Shown: positions 1 to 7,611, counted from the first letter of the stretch. The stretch: DNA of 16,185 bases from Candidatus Hydrogenedens terephthalaticus JGI OTU-1 (GCA_000493945.1 AWNW01000050.1:4206-20390), one strand, 5' to 3'. Numbers and translations: made by a program. The notes: a model not told the origin generated them from the sequence alone.

Positions 1-2
1 GG

Positions 3-182
3 ATTGCTATGGGTGGAGGTGTTTCTTTAATGGGGGATGTGCTTTTAAATCGTATTCGTGCTGTTGTTGACCAAATTGTATTTACTCCATTTCGCAATCG
101 GTATGAAATTGCACCTTGTGAATTAGGGGAACAGGTAGTCCTCGTAGGTGCGTTATTGCTTGCTGGAAAATTAATAACCTGA
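3..182 (+). CDS. ROK-family sugar kinase/regulator, C-terminal end (partial)
   Basis: This is the last 59 codons of a gene whose start lies left of the window. The visible peptide opens with a glycine-rich GGGVS segment, continues with a helix rich in Leu and Ile, and ends with a Leu-Gly-Glu followed by a hydrophobic V-L-V-G-A-L-L-L-A helix. That order is how ROK proteins (bacterial glucokinases, N-acetylglucosamine kinases, NagC/XylR-type repressors) end, where the GGG motif helps hold the nucleotide. No zinc motif or N-terminal DNA-binding part can be seen because the gene is cut, so kinase and repressor cannot be told apart. The next gene starts only 19 bases after the stop, so the two are probably cotranscribed. 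Confidence 0.6.
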   Translation: MAMGGGVSLMGDVLLNRIRAVVDQIVFTPFRNRYEIAPCELGEQVVLVGALLLAGKLIT

Positions 183-201
183 TAACTATGAGGAATTTCG
201 T

Positions 202-1143
202 ATGAACAAACATCTATTTCTCCTCTTATGTCTGCTTTCATGTAGTGCTATGTCACTTCCTCAAGTTATCCTTGATACAGACATTGGCGATGATATTGAC
301 GATACATGGGCATTGATGCATCTTTTAGGGGCAGGAAAAGTAGACCTAAAACTTATTGTTACTGCGTGTGATGACACAGAAGCCAAAGTAAAATTGGTTG
401 CACGCATGCTGGAAATCGTGGGACGAACAGATATCCCTATAGGTAAAGGGGTAAAAACAAGTAATAAGGAGATTAACCAGTTATCATGGATAGAAAAATA
501 TTCATTAGATGCATATAAAGGCAAAATTCATGAAGACGGGGTGCAAACTATGATCGAAATGATACGGAATGCTAAGGAACCGATAATCCTTTGTGTTATT
601 GGTCCTATGATGAATATTGCAAAGGCTGTAGAAATAGCACCGGACATTGCTCAAAAAGCACGGGTTGTTTCTATGGCAGGGAGTGTTTATATCGGATATG
701 GAGGGAAGGAAGGTAGAGATTGCGAATATAATGTTTGTAGAGACGCGGAAAGTGCCCGCAAAGTTTTTTCTGCGCCGTGGGAAATTACGATTATTCCATT
801 AGATACCTGTGGGACTATTATTCTCAAAGGGGATAAATATCGAAAGATAGCAGAATCTCAATCTCCATTCGCAAAAGTGGTAATTGACAATTACAATATA
901 TGGACAAATCGCAAACATTATCCAAAGGATGAAAGCAGTGTGTTGTATGACACATTAGCAGGTTATTGTACATGGTCAGAAGATGTTGTGGAAATTAAAA
1001 CATTAAACCTGTCCATTGATAAAGACGGAAAAACATACCCCGATGAGAACGGTAGACCTGTCCGTTGTGCCTTAACCTGGAAAGATAGAGAACAATTTGA
1101 AAACAGTCTAATAGAGGCACTTATTAATCCAGTAAAACCATGA
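202..1143 (+). CDS. Secreted inosine-uridine-type nucleoside hydrolase
   Basis: The 313-residue protein has a signal peptide (residues 1 to about 19, hydrophobic Leu-rich core). A Cys at 14 after Leu-Leu-Ser could be a poor lipobox, so lipidation is possible but unproven. The mature chain opens with the calcium-binding DTDIGDDIDD motif (25-34) that defines the nucleoside hydrolase family, which cleaves the N-glycosidic bond of ribonucleosides to base plus ribose. A mid-protein EYN...D segment (175-181) and Asp250 in a YDTLA context fit the substrate and final metal ligands. Length is normal for the family. The start is chosen for the TGAGGA site about seven bases upstream and the signal peptide that follows. 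It sits between a ROK-family gene and a coiled-coil gene that begins inside its stop codon (ATGA), so salvage of nucleosides or related glycosides outside the cytoplasm, with sugar phosphorylation by the ROK protein, is a reasonable inference. Exact substrate is unknown. Confidence 0.88.
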   Translation: MNKHLFLLLCLLSCSAMSLPQVILDTDIGDDIDDTWALMHLLGAGKVDLKLIVTACDDTEAKVKLVARMLEIVGRTDIPIGKGVKTSNKEINQLSWIEKYSLDAYKGKIHEDGVQTMIEMIRNAKEPIILCVIGPMMNIAKAVEIAPDIAQKARVVSMAGSVYIGYGGKEGRDCEYNVCRDAESARKVFSAPWEITIIPLDTCGTIILKGDKYRKIAESQSPFAKVVIDNYNIWTNRKHYPKDESSVLYDTLAGYCTWSEDVVEIKTLNLSIDKDGKTYPDENGRPVRCALTWKDREQFENSLIEALINPVKP

Positions 1144-1403
1144 GCCTATTTACTAAAAATTTTGCACGAAAAAGCCAGAAATGCTTTTCTTATCTTAAAA
1201 AAGATATAGCCCTAATTTTACAATCTATATTTACCCCGAAGTTGGGTATCATTTATTCACCGTCAGGTGGCAGTGGTTTTGGAGAAGAAAAAAAAAATCA
1301 GATATTCGTGTTGATAAAAAGTATATACATTCTCCAATACCTGATGAGGAACAAGAAAAGAATAAATCTACTTCGACACTTTCATTCCTTAGCGAACAGT
1401 TAA
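1140..1403 (+). CDS. N-terminal part of coiled-coil/MshEN protein, before frame break
   Basis: This reading frame starts with an ATG that overlaps the stop of the nucleoside hydrolase gene (ATGA), the usual sign of translational coupling. It reads a basic N-terminus and a Pro/Gly-rich stretch up to a run of ten A at 1288-1297. After that run the peptide becomes low-quality (Ile/Leu-rich, no continuity) and stops at 1403. The frame that starts at 1421 is open without a stop from 1199, and immediately after the A run it reads a plausible acidic linker (DIRVDKKYIHSPIPDEEQ) into the long coiled coil. I therefore think residues 1 to about 52 here are the true N-terminus of the downstream protein and that the remaining codons are read only if no slip occurs. 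It may be a sequencing error, a real mutation or programmed slippage. Confidence 0.55.
   Translation: MSLFTKNFARKSQKCFSYLKKDIALILQSIFTPKLGIIYSPSGGSGFGEEKKNQIFVLIKSIYILQYLMRNKKRINLLRHFHSLANS
1288..1297 (+). other. A10 tract with in-frame A-AAA-AAA slippery heptamer
   Basis: Ten consecutive A fall exactly where two open frames of one apparent gene meet. In the upstream frame the codons are GAA AAA AAA AAT, which contains the X-XXY-YYZ heptamer A-AAA-AAA used in known -1 ribosomal frameshifts. A tract this long can also cause slippage by RNA polymerase. A one-base backward slip joins the upstream 5' frame to the frame of the large coiled-coil ORF. Confidence 0.6.
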
Positions 1404-1420
1404 ACAATTATCTTCTGGAT

Positions 1421-2812
1421 TTGATGGAATTAAAATCAGAACTATTACAGGAACAAAAGCAGAATGAGCAATTACTTCAAGTAATACAGGACATTCGGGA
1501 AGAAAAAAAAGGATTGGAACAGCAAAAAAGTTTATTAAACGAAGAAATACAACTTCTTAAAAAACAATTACAAGAAACCGCACTATCCTTAAAGGCGTTA
1601 GAACAGCAACTACATTCCACACAAATAGACCAACAGGCAGACAAAACGAAGTTAAGGGAATTACAGGAGGCTCTTCATCAAAAGCAACAGGAAAATATAG
1701 AAATAGCAACCCGCTATGCAGAATCGGAGGAAATAATACTCAATCTTACAAAAAAAATTCAGACTACAACAGTAGATTTAAGCAATGCTCTGGTACATAT
1801 AGCAGAATTAGAAAGCATAGAACAGCAGTTAGAAGATAAATTATCAAAACAAAAATTGTTGTTGAAAGACAAGGAAGATGAAATAAAAAAATATCAGTTT
1901 GAAAACAATCAATTTAAAACGCAGATTGCACAATTGCAGACGAATATTGCAACACTAAAAACCTATATTGATACGCAACAGCAACTATTGAATAAATTGG
2001 TAAAAGAGAAAGAAATAATCCTTAAAGAAAATCAAAAATTATATGCGGAAATGGCAAATGCAATATCGGAAAAAAAGAAGCAGGAAGAGCAACAGCAGAA
2101 ATTAGAGCAAAAACATCGAGAAATTATTGAACAATGTCAAGGACTATTACGAACAATTGAAGGCTTGAAAAAAGAAAGTGAACGATTCCAGCAAGAATAC
2201 AGAGCCTCAGTTCAACGCAATGAAGAACTATCCGAATCTGTGAAATACTGGCAATATCAAGTAGAAACATTGAAAGAGCAATTGTCATTAATAGGGGATG
2301 AACAAAGTTTTGAAGAGAAAAGCAAATATGAAGATACCTATACCCGTTTGGTTATGGCACTTCAAGCAAAGGAGGAACCGTATTTAAAATTAGGAGAACT
2401 TTTGGTTAAAGCAGGCTTCATTACCAATAACCAACTGGAAGAAGTGCTTACCCTGCAGAAGGATAAACAATATTGCCGATTGGGAACTTTATTGTTAGAA
2501 CACGAATGGATTGATGAAATTGTTTTGTTTCAGGCATTATCCCTGCAAAAAAATATACCTTTATTATTCATAAATGAAAAGCATGTAAATATCGAACAGG
2601 CATATTTACTTGAATACCCTTTTTGTATGAAGTATCTATTGCTTCCATTGCGAACCTGCAACACAACCCAGATTTTATTATCAACAACCGAGCCTGATAA
2701 TACTGATTTATTAAAAGAGGTAGAAAAGGTTTTCACCCTTCCTGTAAAAGGTGTTTATTCCTGTCCAACCAATATAATTGAGATTATCGAAAAAATATTC
2801 GACCGTATTTGA
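1421..2812 (+). CDS. Long coiled-coil protein with C-terminal MshEN (GspE N-terminal-like) domain
   Basis: The 463 residues fall into two parts. Residues 1 to about 295 are almost uninterrupted coiled coil, rich in Gln, Glu, Lys and Leu in heptads. Residues about 320-460 match the N-terminal domain of type II secretion/type IV pilus ATPases (MshEN, T2SSE_N). Two 24-residue motifs with the pattern (K/R)LGxLL...Lxx(V/A)LxLQ occupy 323-346 and 353-376, followed by the usual segment ending in a helix. In MshE such paired motifs bind cyclic di-GMP. The second copy has Glu where the first has Gly at motif position 10. No ATPase domain (Walker A/B) follows, so this is not a motor. The annotated start is TTG/ATG at 1421/1424 with no Shine-Dalgarno, and the frame is open upstream to 1199 without a usable start codon, so the natural product probably begins at 1140 through a -1 shift in the A10 tract (about 557 residues). 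A scaffold or signalling role linked to pili or secretion is inference. Confidence 0.75.
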   Translation: MMELKSELLQEQKQNEQLLQVIQDIREEKKGLEQQKSLLNEEIQLLKKQLQETALSLKALEQQLHSTQIDQQADKTKLRELQEALHQKQQENIEIATRYAESEEIILNLTKKIQTTTVDLSNALVHIAELESIEQQLEDKLSKQKLLLKDKEDEIKKYQFENNQFKTQIAQLQTNIATLKTYIDTQQQLLNKLVKEKEIILKENQKLYAEMANAISEKKKQEEQQQKLEQKHREIIEQCQGLLRTIEGLKKESERFQQEYRASVQRNEELSESVKYWQYQVETLKEQLSLIGDEQSFEEKSKYEDTYTRLVMALQAKEEPYLKLGELLVKAGFITNNQLEEVLTLQKDKQYCRLGTLLLEHEWIDEIVLFQALSLQKNIPLLFINEKHVNIEQAYLLEYPFCMKYLLLPLRTCNTTQILLSTTEPDNTDLLKEVEKVFTLPVKGVYSCPTNIIEIIEKIFDRI

Positions 2813-2854
2813 TGATAATAAATGGTTGCAAAAATTACCCCGATAAATTGAAAT

Positions 2855-2885
2855 GGGCGAGTTGAATAAAATATCCAACCCGCCC
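2855..2885 (-). terminator. Hairpin between convergent genes, likely terminator
   Basis: Arms 2855-2864 and 2876-2885 form a ten-pair GC-rich stem on the minus-strand RNA with one G-U wobble and an 11-base loop. On the plus strand the same position is an A-C mismatch. It lies in the 89-base gap where the coiled-coil gene and the oxidoreductase gene converge. The U tract after it is weak, so it may act on minus-strand transcripts, on both, or mainly as a 3'-end stabiliser. Confidence 0.5.
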
Positions 2886-2901
2886 AAATTATTATCGAAT
2901 A

Positions 2902-4146
2902 TTACGCTTTACCGGGAACAGGAATAGGACCTATTGGATAAGATTTATTCCAGTCTAAATCTTCTGGCACAATACTCAAATCCGCATTCAAGGCATCATC
3001 CCATGTTAATTCCTGCCCTGTGTATGCCGCCATACGACCCATAATTGCGGTCATCGTGCTTTCTGCACATTCTATACCTGTATTCAAATAAGGGGCTTCT
3101 CCACGAATGGCTTGGATAAGGTCAATATGCTCTTGAACATACGGATTCTTTGTATCCTTACCCATATCATTGCACATGCTCTTTCCTTTTGTGCCGAATA
3201 CTTGTTCAAAGACATCATTCTTCGAATTATTCCAATGGCGAGAGAAACTGAACATGTGAACACCATTGGGATATTCAAAATCACATTCGAAATGGTCCCA
3301 GAGGTCCCCATATTTCTCCTCACGAGGCTTCCATGCTCTACCACCGGAAGCAACTACTTTTACAGGATGGGTACCCATAATCCAATTGATAATATCAATA
3401 TTATGGATATGTTGTTCAACAATATTATCTCCGCATGTCCATATCTGGTTATACCAGTTGCGCAGACGATATTCTAAATCGCTCCATTCCGGCTTACGGT
3501 CATGAGAGAACGGTAATTCGCCATTCCAATAAACACGCGCTGCAATAATATCGCCAATGGCACCATCTTGAATCTTTTTAACAGTTTCACGATATGCGTT
3601 GCTGGAGCGTCTTTGTGTCCCTGTATGTAGACACAGGTTCTTTTCTTTTGCCTTTTGAGCCGTTTTGATAAATCGGCGGATACCTGCAGGGTCAACCGCT
3701 AAAGGCTTTTCTGTAAATACATGCTTTCCTGCATCAATTGCGGCTTCAATATGTAAAGGACGGGCAAAAGGCGGTGTAGCATGGATAACTACATCAATAT
3801 CAGTTTCCAAAATCTTTCTATAGGCATCCAGTCCAGCAAAGCAATGACCATCATCAATATCTACTTTACCTTTATACATCCTGCCCTGCATAGATTCCAA
3901 TTTTTTTCTGCAGTCTTTAAGTCGGTCATCAAAAACATCTGCCAGGGCTACGATTTTTATATTGTCATTCCCTTCCATACAATCCTTTACCGCACCAAAA
4001 CCTCTACCTCCGCATCCAATTAAACCGATTTTCAAGGTTCCGCTGTTGGTCTCCGCTGCATCCATGTTCTTTGAAATCACTGCGAATGTGGCAAGTGCAG
4101 CCGCTTTGTTAAATTGTCTCCGTGTGAGTTTAAACTTTTCATTCAT
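2902..4146 (-). CDS. Tat-exported Gfo/Idh/MocA-family oxidoreductase
   Basis: The 414-residue protein begins with a twin-arginine signal: TRRQFNK at 8-14 followed by an alanine-rich stretch and a likely cleavage near 30. The mature part opens with a beta strand and the nucleotide-binding GLIGCGGRG loop (41-49) of a Rossmann fold. The family's EKP motif is at 146-148 and a His-rich segment EQHIHNID at 244-251 sits where the catalytic residues of Gfo/Idh/MocA enzymes lie. These enzymes oxidise or rearrange sugars and cyclitols using tightly bound NAD(P), and Tat export fits folding with cofactor in the cytoplasm before transport. The start is supported by an AAGGAG site some eight bases upstream. 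Such secreted members are common in Planctomycetes, Verrucomicrobia and similar glycan degraders. The substrate cannot be read from sequence. It stands alone, divergent from the 4392 gene. Confidence 0.88.
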   Translation of the reverse strand: MNEKFKLTRRQFNKAAALATFAVISKNMDAAETNSGTLKIGLIGCGGRGFGAVKDCMEGNDNIKIVALADVFDDRLKDCRKKLESMQGRMYKGKVDIDDGHCFAGLDAYRKILETDIDVVIHATPPFARPLHIEAAIDAGKHVFTEKPLAVDPAGIRRFIKTAQKAKEKNLCLHTGTQRRSSNAYRETVKKIQDGAIGDIIAARVYWNGELPFSHDRKPEWSDLEYRLRNWYNQIWTCGDNIVEQHIHNIDIINWIMGTHPVKVVASGGRAWKPREEKYGDLWDHFECDFEYPNGVHMFSFSRHWNNSKNDVFEQVFGTKGKSMCNDMGKDTKNPYVQEHIDLIQAIRGEAPYLNTGIECAESTMTAIMGRMAAYTGQELTWDDALNADLSIVPEDLDWNKSYPIGPIPVPGKA

Positions 4147-4391
4147 AAAAAAATCTCCTTATCCTTTATGGAGTTAATTTTTTTGGTTATCATTTACGGT
4201 CTAAGTGTATAGACAATAGAATAGTATGGATATTTTTCATTTTAATTTGCAAATTGTTTAAATGTTAATATTTAACAATATTGGTCATTCATTAAGAAAA
4301 TTTCTATTAGATGGAATTTTTTCAAATGAAATCTATAAAATACATAAATAGCAGATAGGGTATAAAAAAGGAGAAGAGGTTGTAGAGGAAT

Positions 4392-5324
4392 ATGGAGCCT
4401 CTGAATATCATAAAACAATGTATTAATTATTATCTCATCAAAGTAAGAAGATTTTTTATTGTATTCCTTATTTTAATTTCATTGAATATAAATGCAGATG
4501 AAAAACAAAAAATTTCAGTAGAACGGGCATATAAAGAACATCTATCATTGTCCAATAATAGAAATGAAAATATAATGCTACGGGAAGATACTACAACTGG
4601 TTGTGATTATAAAAAAGAGGAAAAAGTAATAGATAAAACAAAGGGATTATATCTTATTATAGGACATTACACATATTTCCCCGAATTGAATTCGGAGAAG
4701 CCTGTATATATAGTTAATGAAGTAGGTAGGGGCATGGTCCCAGGCTGGAAAGATTTTATGACATTTAAAGACATGCGTAAAATAGGTCTTTTCGGAGACA
4801 TCTGGGCTGGAATCGGATTACATTGTGGCAAATATTTTTCTTTTTGGAGTGGCATCGGTGGTGGAATATGGAAAATTAATAATAGCAATCGTTATGGTCC
4901 ACTAAAAATTCGTTTAGACCTTACAGGAGAGGAATTTCTTATCGGAGTCGGCATGGATTATTTCCCATTTGGGAAAACAGACTATCGTTCTATTAAAGAT
5001 GAACCTTTTTTAAGCCGTTTGAAAAGAACTATATTCGACACAAAACCTTATCTTTCATTAAATATAAATTACTCGCATTTTGAAGCATCGGGTGATGCAA
5101 AAATTGGAGTTTTTAATTTTCCAATAAAATATACAAGGACGAAAGAAATAGATATCATATCTGTTATCCCATTTATTTCTTTAGACTTTCCTGCTACTCG
5201 ACGAATGGATGTCTTTTTCGGAATGGGATATTTATTCGGTTTTGATGTAAAAAGTTTGGAGAGGGAACATAAACAAGATATAGAAGGACCTGTCGCTACT
5301 ACAGGAATAAAAATCAATTTTTGA
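4392..5324 (+). CDS. Unrecognised secreted protein, probable outer-membrane beta-barrel
   Basis: I do not recognise this 310-residue protein. Residues about 17-35 form a hydrophobic segment after basic residues (KVRR), then Asn-Ala/Asp-Glu, so a signal peptide cleaved near 35 is likely. The N-terminus before it is longer than usual, so the real start could be internal, but no other Met lies in the right place. After a polar linker (36-80) come alternating hydrophobic/polar strands with many Gly, Tyr and Phe (for example the segments near WAGIGLHCGKYFSFW and GMGYLFGF), and the chain ends in INF, a terminal Phe as in many outer-membrane barrels. A Shine-Dalgarno-like AGAGG is very close to the ATG, with a second GGAG further up. 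It is a single gene. Barrel topology is inferred from composition only. Confidence 0.65.
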   Translation: MEPLNIIKQCINYYLIKVRRFFIVFLILISLNINADEKQKISVERAYKEHLSLSNNRNENIMLREDTTTGCDYKKEEKVIDKTKGLYLIIGHYTYFPELNSEKPVYIVNEVGRGMVPGWKDFMTFKDMRKIGLFGDIWAGIGLHCGKYFSFWSGIGGGIWKINNSNRYGPLKIRLDLTGEEFLIGVGMDYFPFGKTDYRSIKDEPFLSRLKRTIFDTKPYLSLNINYSHFEASGDAKIGVFNFPIKYTRTKEIDIISVIPFISLDFPATRRMDVFFGMGYLFGFDVKSLEREHKQDIEGPVATTGIKINF

Positions 5325-5497
5325 AGTTTTGGTGTTTCCTCTTATAAAAAGATTATTTCTATCCTCAAAACATATCTTCATTACTAAAACGATAATTATG
5401 AAACAAATATATAAAGTATAAAACTACAATTATTAGTGGATAAACTATTATATTAGAATGTAAAACTAAATATATTTACTAAATCATTAAAAATAAT

Positions 5498-5526
5498 TTG
5501 ACATTCATGTTTTTTTTTGGTATATT
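5498..5526 (+). promoter_or_regulatory. Sigma70-type promoter for the 5588-7611 operon
   Basis: A perfect TTGACA at 5498-5503 is followed by 17 bases and TATATT at 5521-5526, which differs from the consensus -10 at one base. Transcription would begin near 5533, leaving a leader of roughly 55 bases. No clear Shine-Dalgarno precedes the ATG at 5588. Confidence 0.7.
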
Positions 5527-5587
5527 GATTATATAATTGAATATAATAACCTAAATAAATAATGAACTGTGTGCTTTATATATCAGA

Positions 5588-6202
5588 ATGCAGACATTAA
5601 TTAGTGAAGAAAATAAAAATTCAGTTGATTTAACTACATTAGAGGCTTTGTTAGGCTCTGAAGCACGAACAAAGGTCTTTTTAGTCCTCTTCACAAACTT
5701 AGGGCGAATGTTCTATCAGCGTCAGGTAGAGAGTGCAACAAGATTGCCCCTTCGCGCTGTACAGAGAGAATTGGAACGACTTGCACAAATTGGTCTAATC
5801 TATCAGTGGAAAGAAGGCAATAGAACATGGTACCAAATTGACCAAAATCATCCCTTAGTTTCAATTTTACAATCCCTTGTATTAAAAGTATGTTCCCCGA
5901 TTGACCGACTTCGTTCTGTTATCAATAACAACAAATCTGTTCGTCTTGCTTTTTACAACTCAGATAAAAATCAAGTAATTGTTGTCACAACGAATGGTGA
6001 TACCTTTCCTGAATCTATAGAAGGAATTTCTATATCCGTCATTACTACAAACGAATTCACAGAAAAGATGGAACAAAAGAATTCCGAATGGATAACTTTC
6101 CTACAGGGATCTGTTGACTTGCTCGGAAATAGGGAAGATTTCTTGTGGAGAATTATTGAAAACAACAAATTGAATATACCGAAAGGGGAAAATGTTTTAT
6201 GA
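5588..6202 (+). CDS. Winged-helix regulator with degenerate nucleotidyltransferase-like tail
   Basis: Residues about 17-80 form a winged helix-turn-helix of the ArsR-like type that is often fused to a nucleotidyltransferase domain: LLGSEARTKV, then FYQRQVESATRLPLRAVQRE (recognition helix) and a wing around EGNRTWYQ, then NHPLVSILQSLVLKV. In that family the next part carries a GSxARG motif and acidic metal ligands. Here residues about 100-190 keep the layout (strand VRLAFYNS, strand VIVVTT, then a VITTNEF...LQGSVDLLGNREDF ending like the family) but the Gly-Ser and the Asp pair are absent, so catalysis is unlikely. It probably binds DNA and senses something through the altered domain. The start ATG lacks a good ribosome site. 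Its stop overlaps the next gene's start (ATGA), implying coupling. Autoregulation from the promoter at 5498 is inference. Confidence 0.75.
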   Translation: MQTLISEENKNSVDLTTLEALLGSEARTKVFLVLFTNLGRMFYQRQVESATRLPLRAVQRELERLAQIGLIYQWKEGNRTWYQIDQNHPLVSILQSLVLKVCSPIDRLRSVINNNKSVRLAFYNSDKNQVIVVTTNGDTFPESIEGISISVITTNEFTEKMEQKNSEWITFLQGSVDLLGNREDFLWRIIENNKLNIPKGENVL

Positions 6203-7611
6203 GCGTTTTACATAATCGTGTGTCCTTGCAGATTTCTGAATCCTGGTGGAAGTGGGCTCAGGCATCGCAGGGAATAGAAAGATATAGGTATATTGAAGAT
6301 TTTTTTCATAGATTGGGTTGGAAATCTTTTGTCCCCCTTCCTGAGACAGAGGTTATAAAAAATACAGGGGTGCTTCCTTTCTTATTAACATCCGAACACG
6401 GCAAAGAAATTTGTGTTGTTATAGTTCCTGAACATCTTTTCACCTTGCCTTCAAACATAAAAAACAATTATCTGGATTTTTGTCCTCTCTCACGATTGTT
6501 ATTTGAAGAGTTTTCCGATAAACATTTGCATTATGTCCTGATGACCGATTTCAGTAAATTTCATCTCTATTCTATCCCAAATCAAACTTTAATTATGTGG
6601 GCTGACTATCCCGCACAGTTCCAGATGGAAATGTCTCCTTTCATATTAGAACCGTGCGTGGACAAAGGTTCTCTCGATGAAATACCGCATATTCCCAAAA
6701 GCAGTATGGCTCGTGAACTACGGGATTGGAATAATTCGTGGATAAAGAAATTTCAAAAAGTTGCAGACATTACCGAAGAAAAAGCCAATATTATTATAGA
6801 CCGTTTTTTCATCCTTCATCATGTATTTTCCCATCGTATCTTCTGGAAGACCCATGAGTTTTTAGAAGAGCGATTGTTAGATTTGATAGACATGGCTATC
6901 ACACAGCAAGAACCTGCGGGCATTGGCGAAAATCTCATTGCTTTATTTCACGATATGTGGTTCGATTGGCGAATTGGTTGCTTCCAGATTGATACAGAAA
7001 TTGACCGCATCCTATCTCAGGATGAAATTTCCGCAGAACTATTATACGAATACCCTCTTCTCTCACCCGGCAAATTCGACATCGCAGTTTTGTTAGAAAG
7101 TTTCAACTATGGAGATTCATTCGAACGGATGCGTGTTCGTATGATTCCCGAACCCAATCCTGACCGAGAGGCATACCTGCATAAGCAAACGAAAGAAACC
7201 ATAGACCAGGCACAAATAGAAGTGGATATTTCGGAAGAAGGTTATCGGGCTATCCTTTTCTGGTTTGACCGATTAATAAAATGCTACGAAATGCTGGAAG
7301 AAATAGAAACAGCAAAACGGACCCCACCCGAAGATATAGACGACCTCTGGACATGGGGACAGAGAAACAACAATATTCCGATGACCTTCCGAAATAAAAT
7401 TCAACAAGCCTGCTTACATGGCTTCCGCATTTACTACCAAAACGCACGACAACTAAGAATTGCCCGACTACTTCTTACAATCCATCTCATCCAATTATAT
7501 AGCGAATCCAAACACCCTCTGGAAAAATTCCCTTCTATGGAACATGTTTTCATAAAAAAACCCGAACCTATCCCCTCCGAACGATCAATGACCCGAAAAA
7601 TCTCATTGTAA
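6199..7611 (+). CDS. Type IIG restriction-like protein lacking the methyltransferase domain (tentative)
   Basis: This 470-residue protein is not one I can name with certainty. Its layout resembles the front half of Eco57I-type IIG restriction-modification proteins. Residues 25-45 (ERYRYIEDFFHRLGW) match the opening helix of their nuclease region; 98-125 (LSRLLFEEF...VLMTDFSKFHLY) match the strand pair that ends it; 170-215 (ELRDWNNSW...IIIDRFFILHHVFSHR) match the following helical segment; and 291-310 (GKFDIAVLLESFNYGDSFER) matches the segment just before the methyltransferase. The expected nuclease PD-(D/E)xK residues are not evident: the VEAK position reads as CVVIVPEH. No NPPY or AdoMet motif follows; the rest is helical and Trp/Tyr-rich. 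It is translationally coupled to the winged-helix gene. It could be a non-catalytic relative acting in defence or regulation, or an unrelated fold that only resembles it. Confidence 0.5.
   Translation: MSVLHNRVSLQISESWWKWAQASQGIERYRYIEDFFHRLGWKSFVPLPETEVIKNTGVLPFLLTSEHGKEICVVIVPEHLFTLPSNIKNNYLDFCPLSRLLFEEFSDKHLHYVLMTDFSKFHLYSIPNQTLIMWADYPAQFQMEMSPFILEPCVDKGSLDEIPHIPKSSMARELRDWNNSWIKKFQKVADITEEKANIIIDRFFILHHVFSHRIFWKTHEFLEERLLDLIDMAITQQEPAGIGENLIALFHDMWFDWRIGCFQIDTEIDRILSQDEISAELLYEYPLLSPGKFDIAVLLESFNYGDSFERMRVRMIPEPNPDREAYLHKQTKETIDQAQIEVDISEEGYRAILFWFDRLIKCYEMLEEIETAKRTPPEDIDDLWTWGQRNNNIPMTFRNKIQQACLHGFRIYYQNARQLRIARLLLTIHLIQLYSESKHPLEKFPSMEHVFIKKPEPIPSERSMTRKISL

Noticed and set aside
3112..3477. 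A 121-codon plus-strand open frame inside the oxidoreductase gene
   Set aside because: It is entirely antisense to a strongly supported gene, and lacks domain features and a ribosome site.
4247..4285. Partly symmetric AT-rich stretch (GTTAATATTTAAC and flanks) in the divergent gap
   Set aside because: The symmetry is imperfect and expected by chance in DNA of this composition; no good -35/-10 pair could be fixed for either flanking gene.
5325..5480. Short repeated strings such as TAAAACTA in the gap before the promoter
   Set aside because: Only two or three scattered copies in AT-rich DNA, with no regular spacing, so no CRISPR, iteron or operator array is supported.
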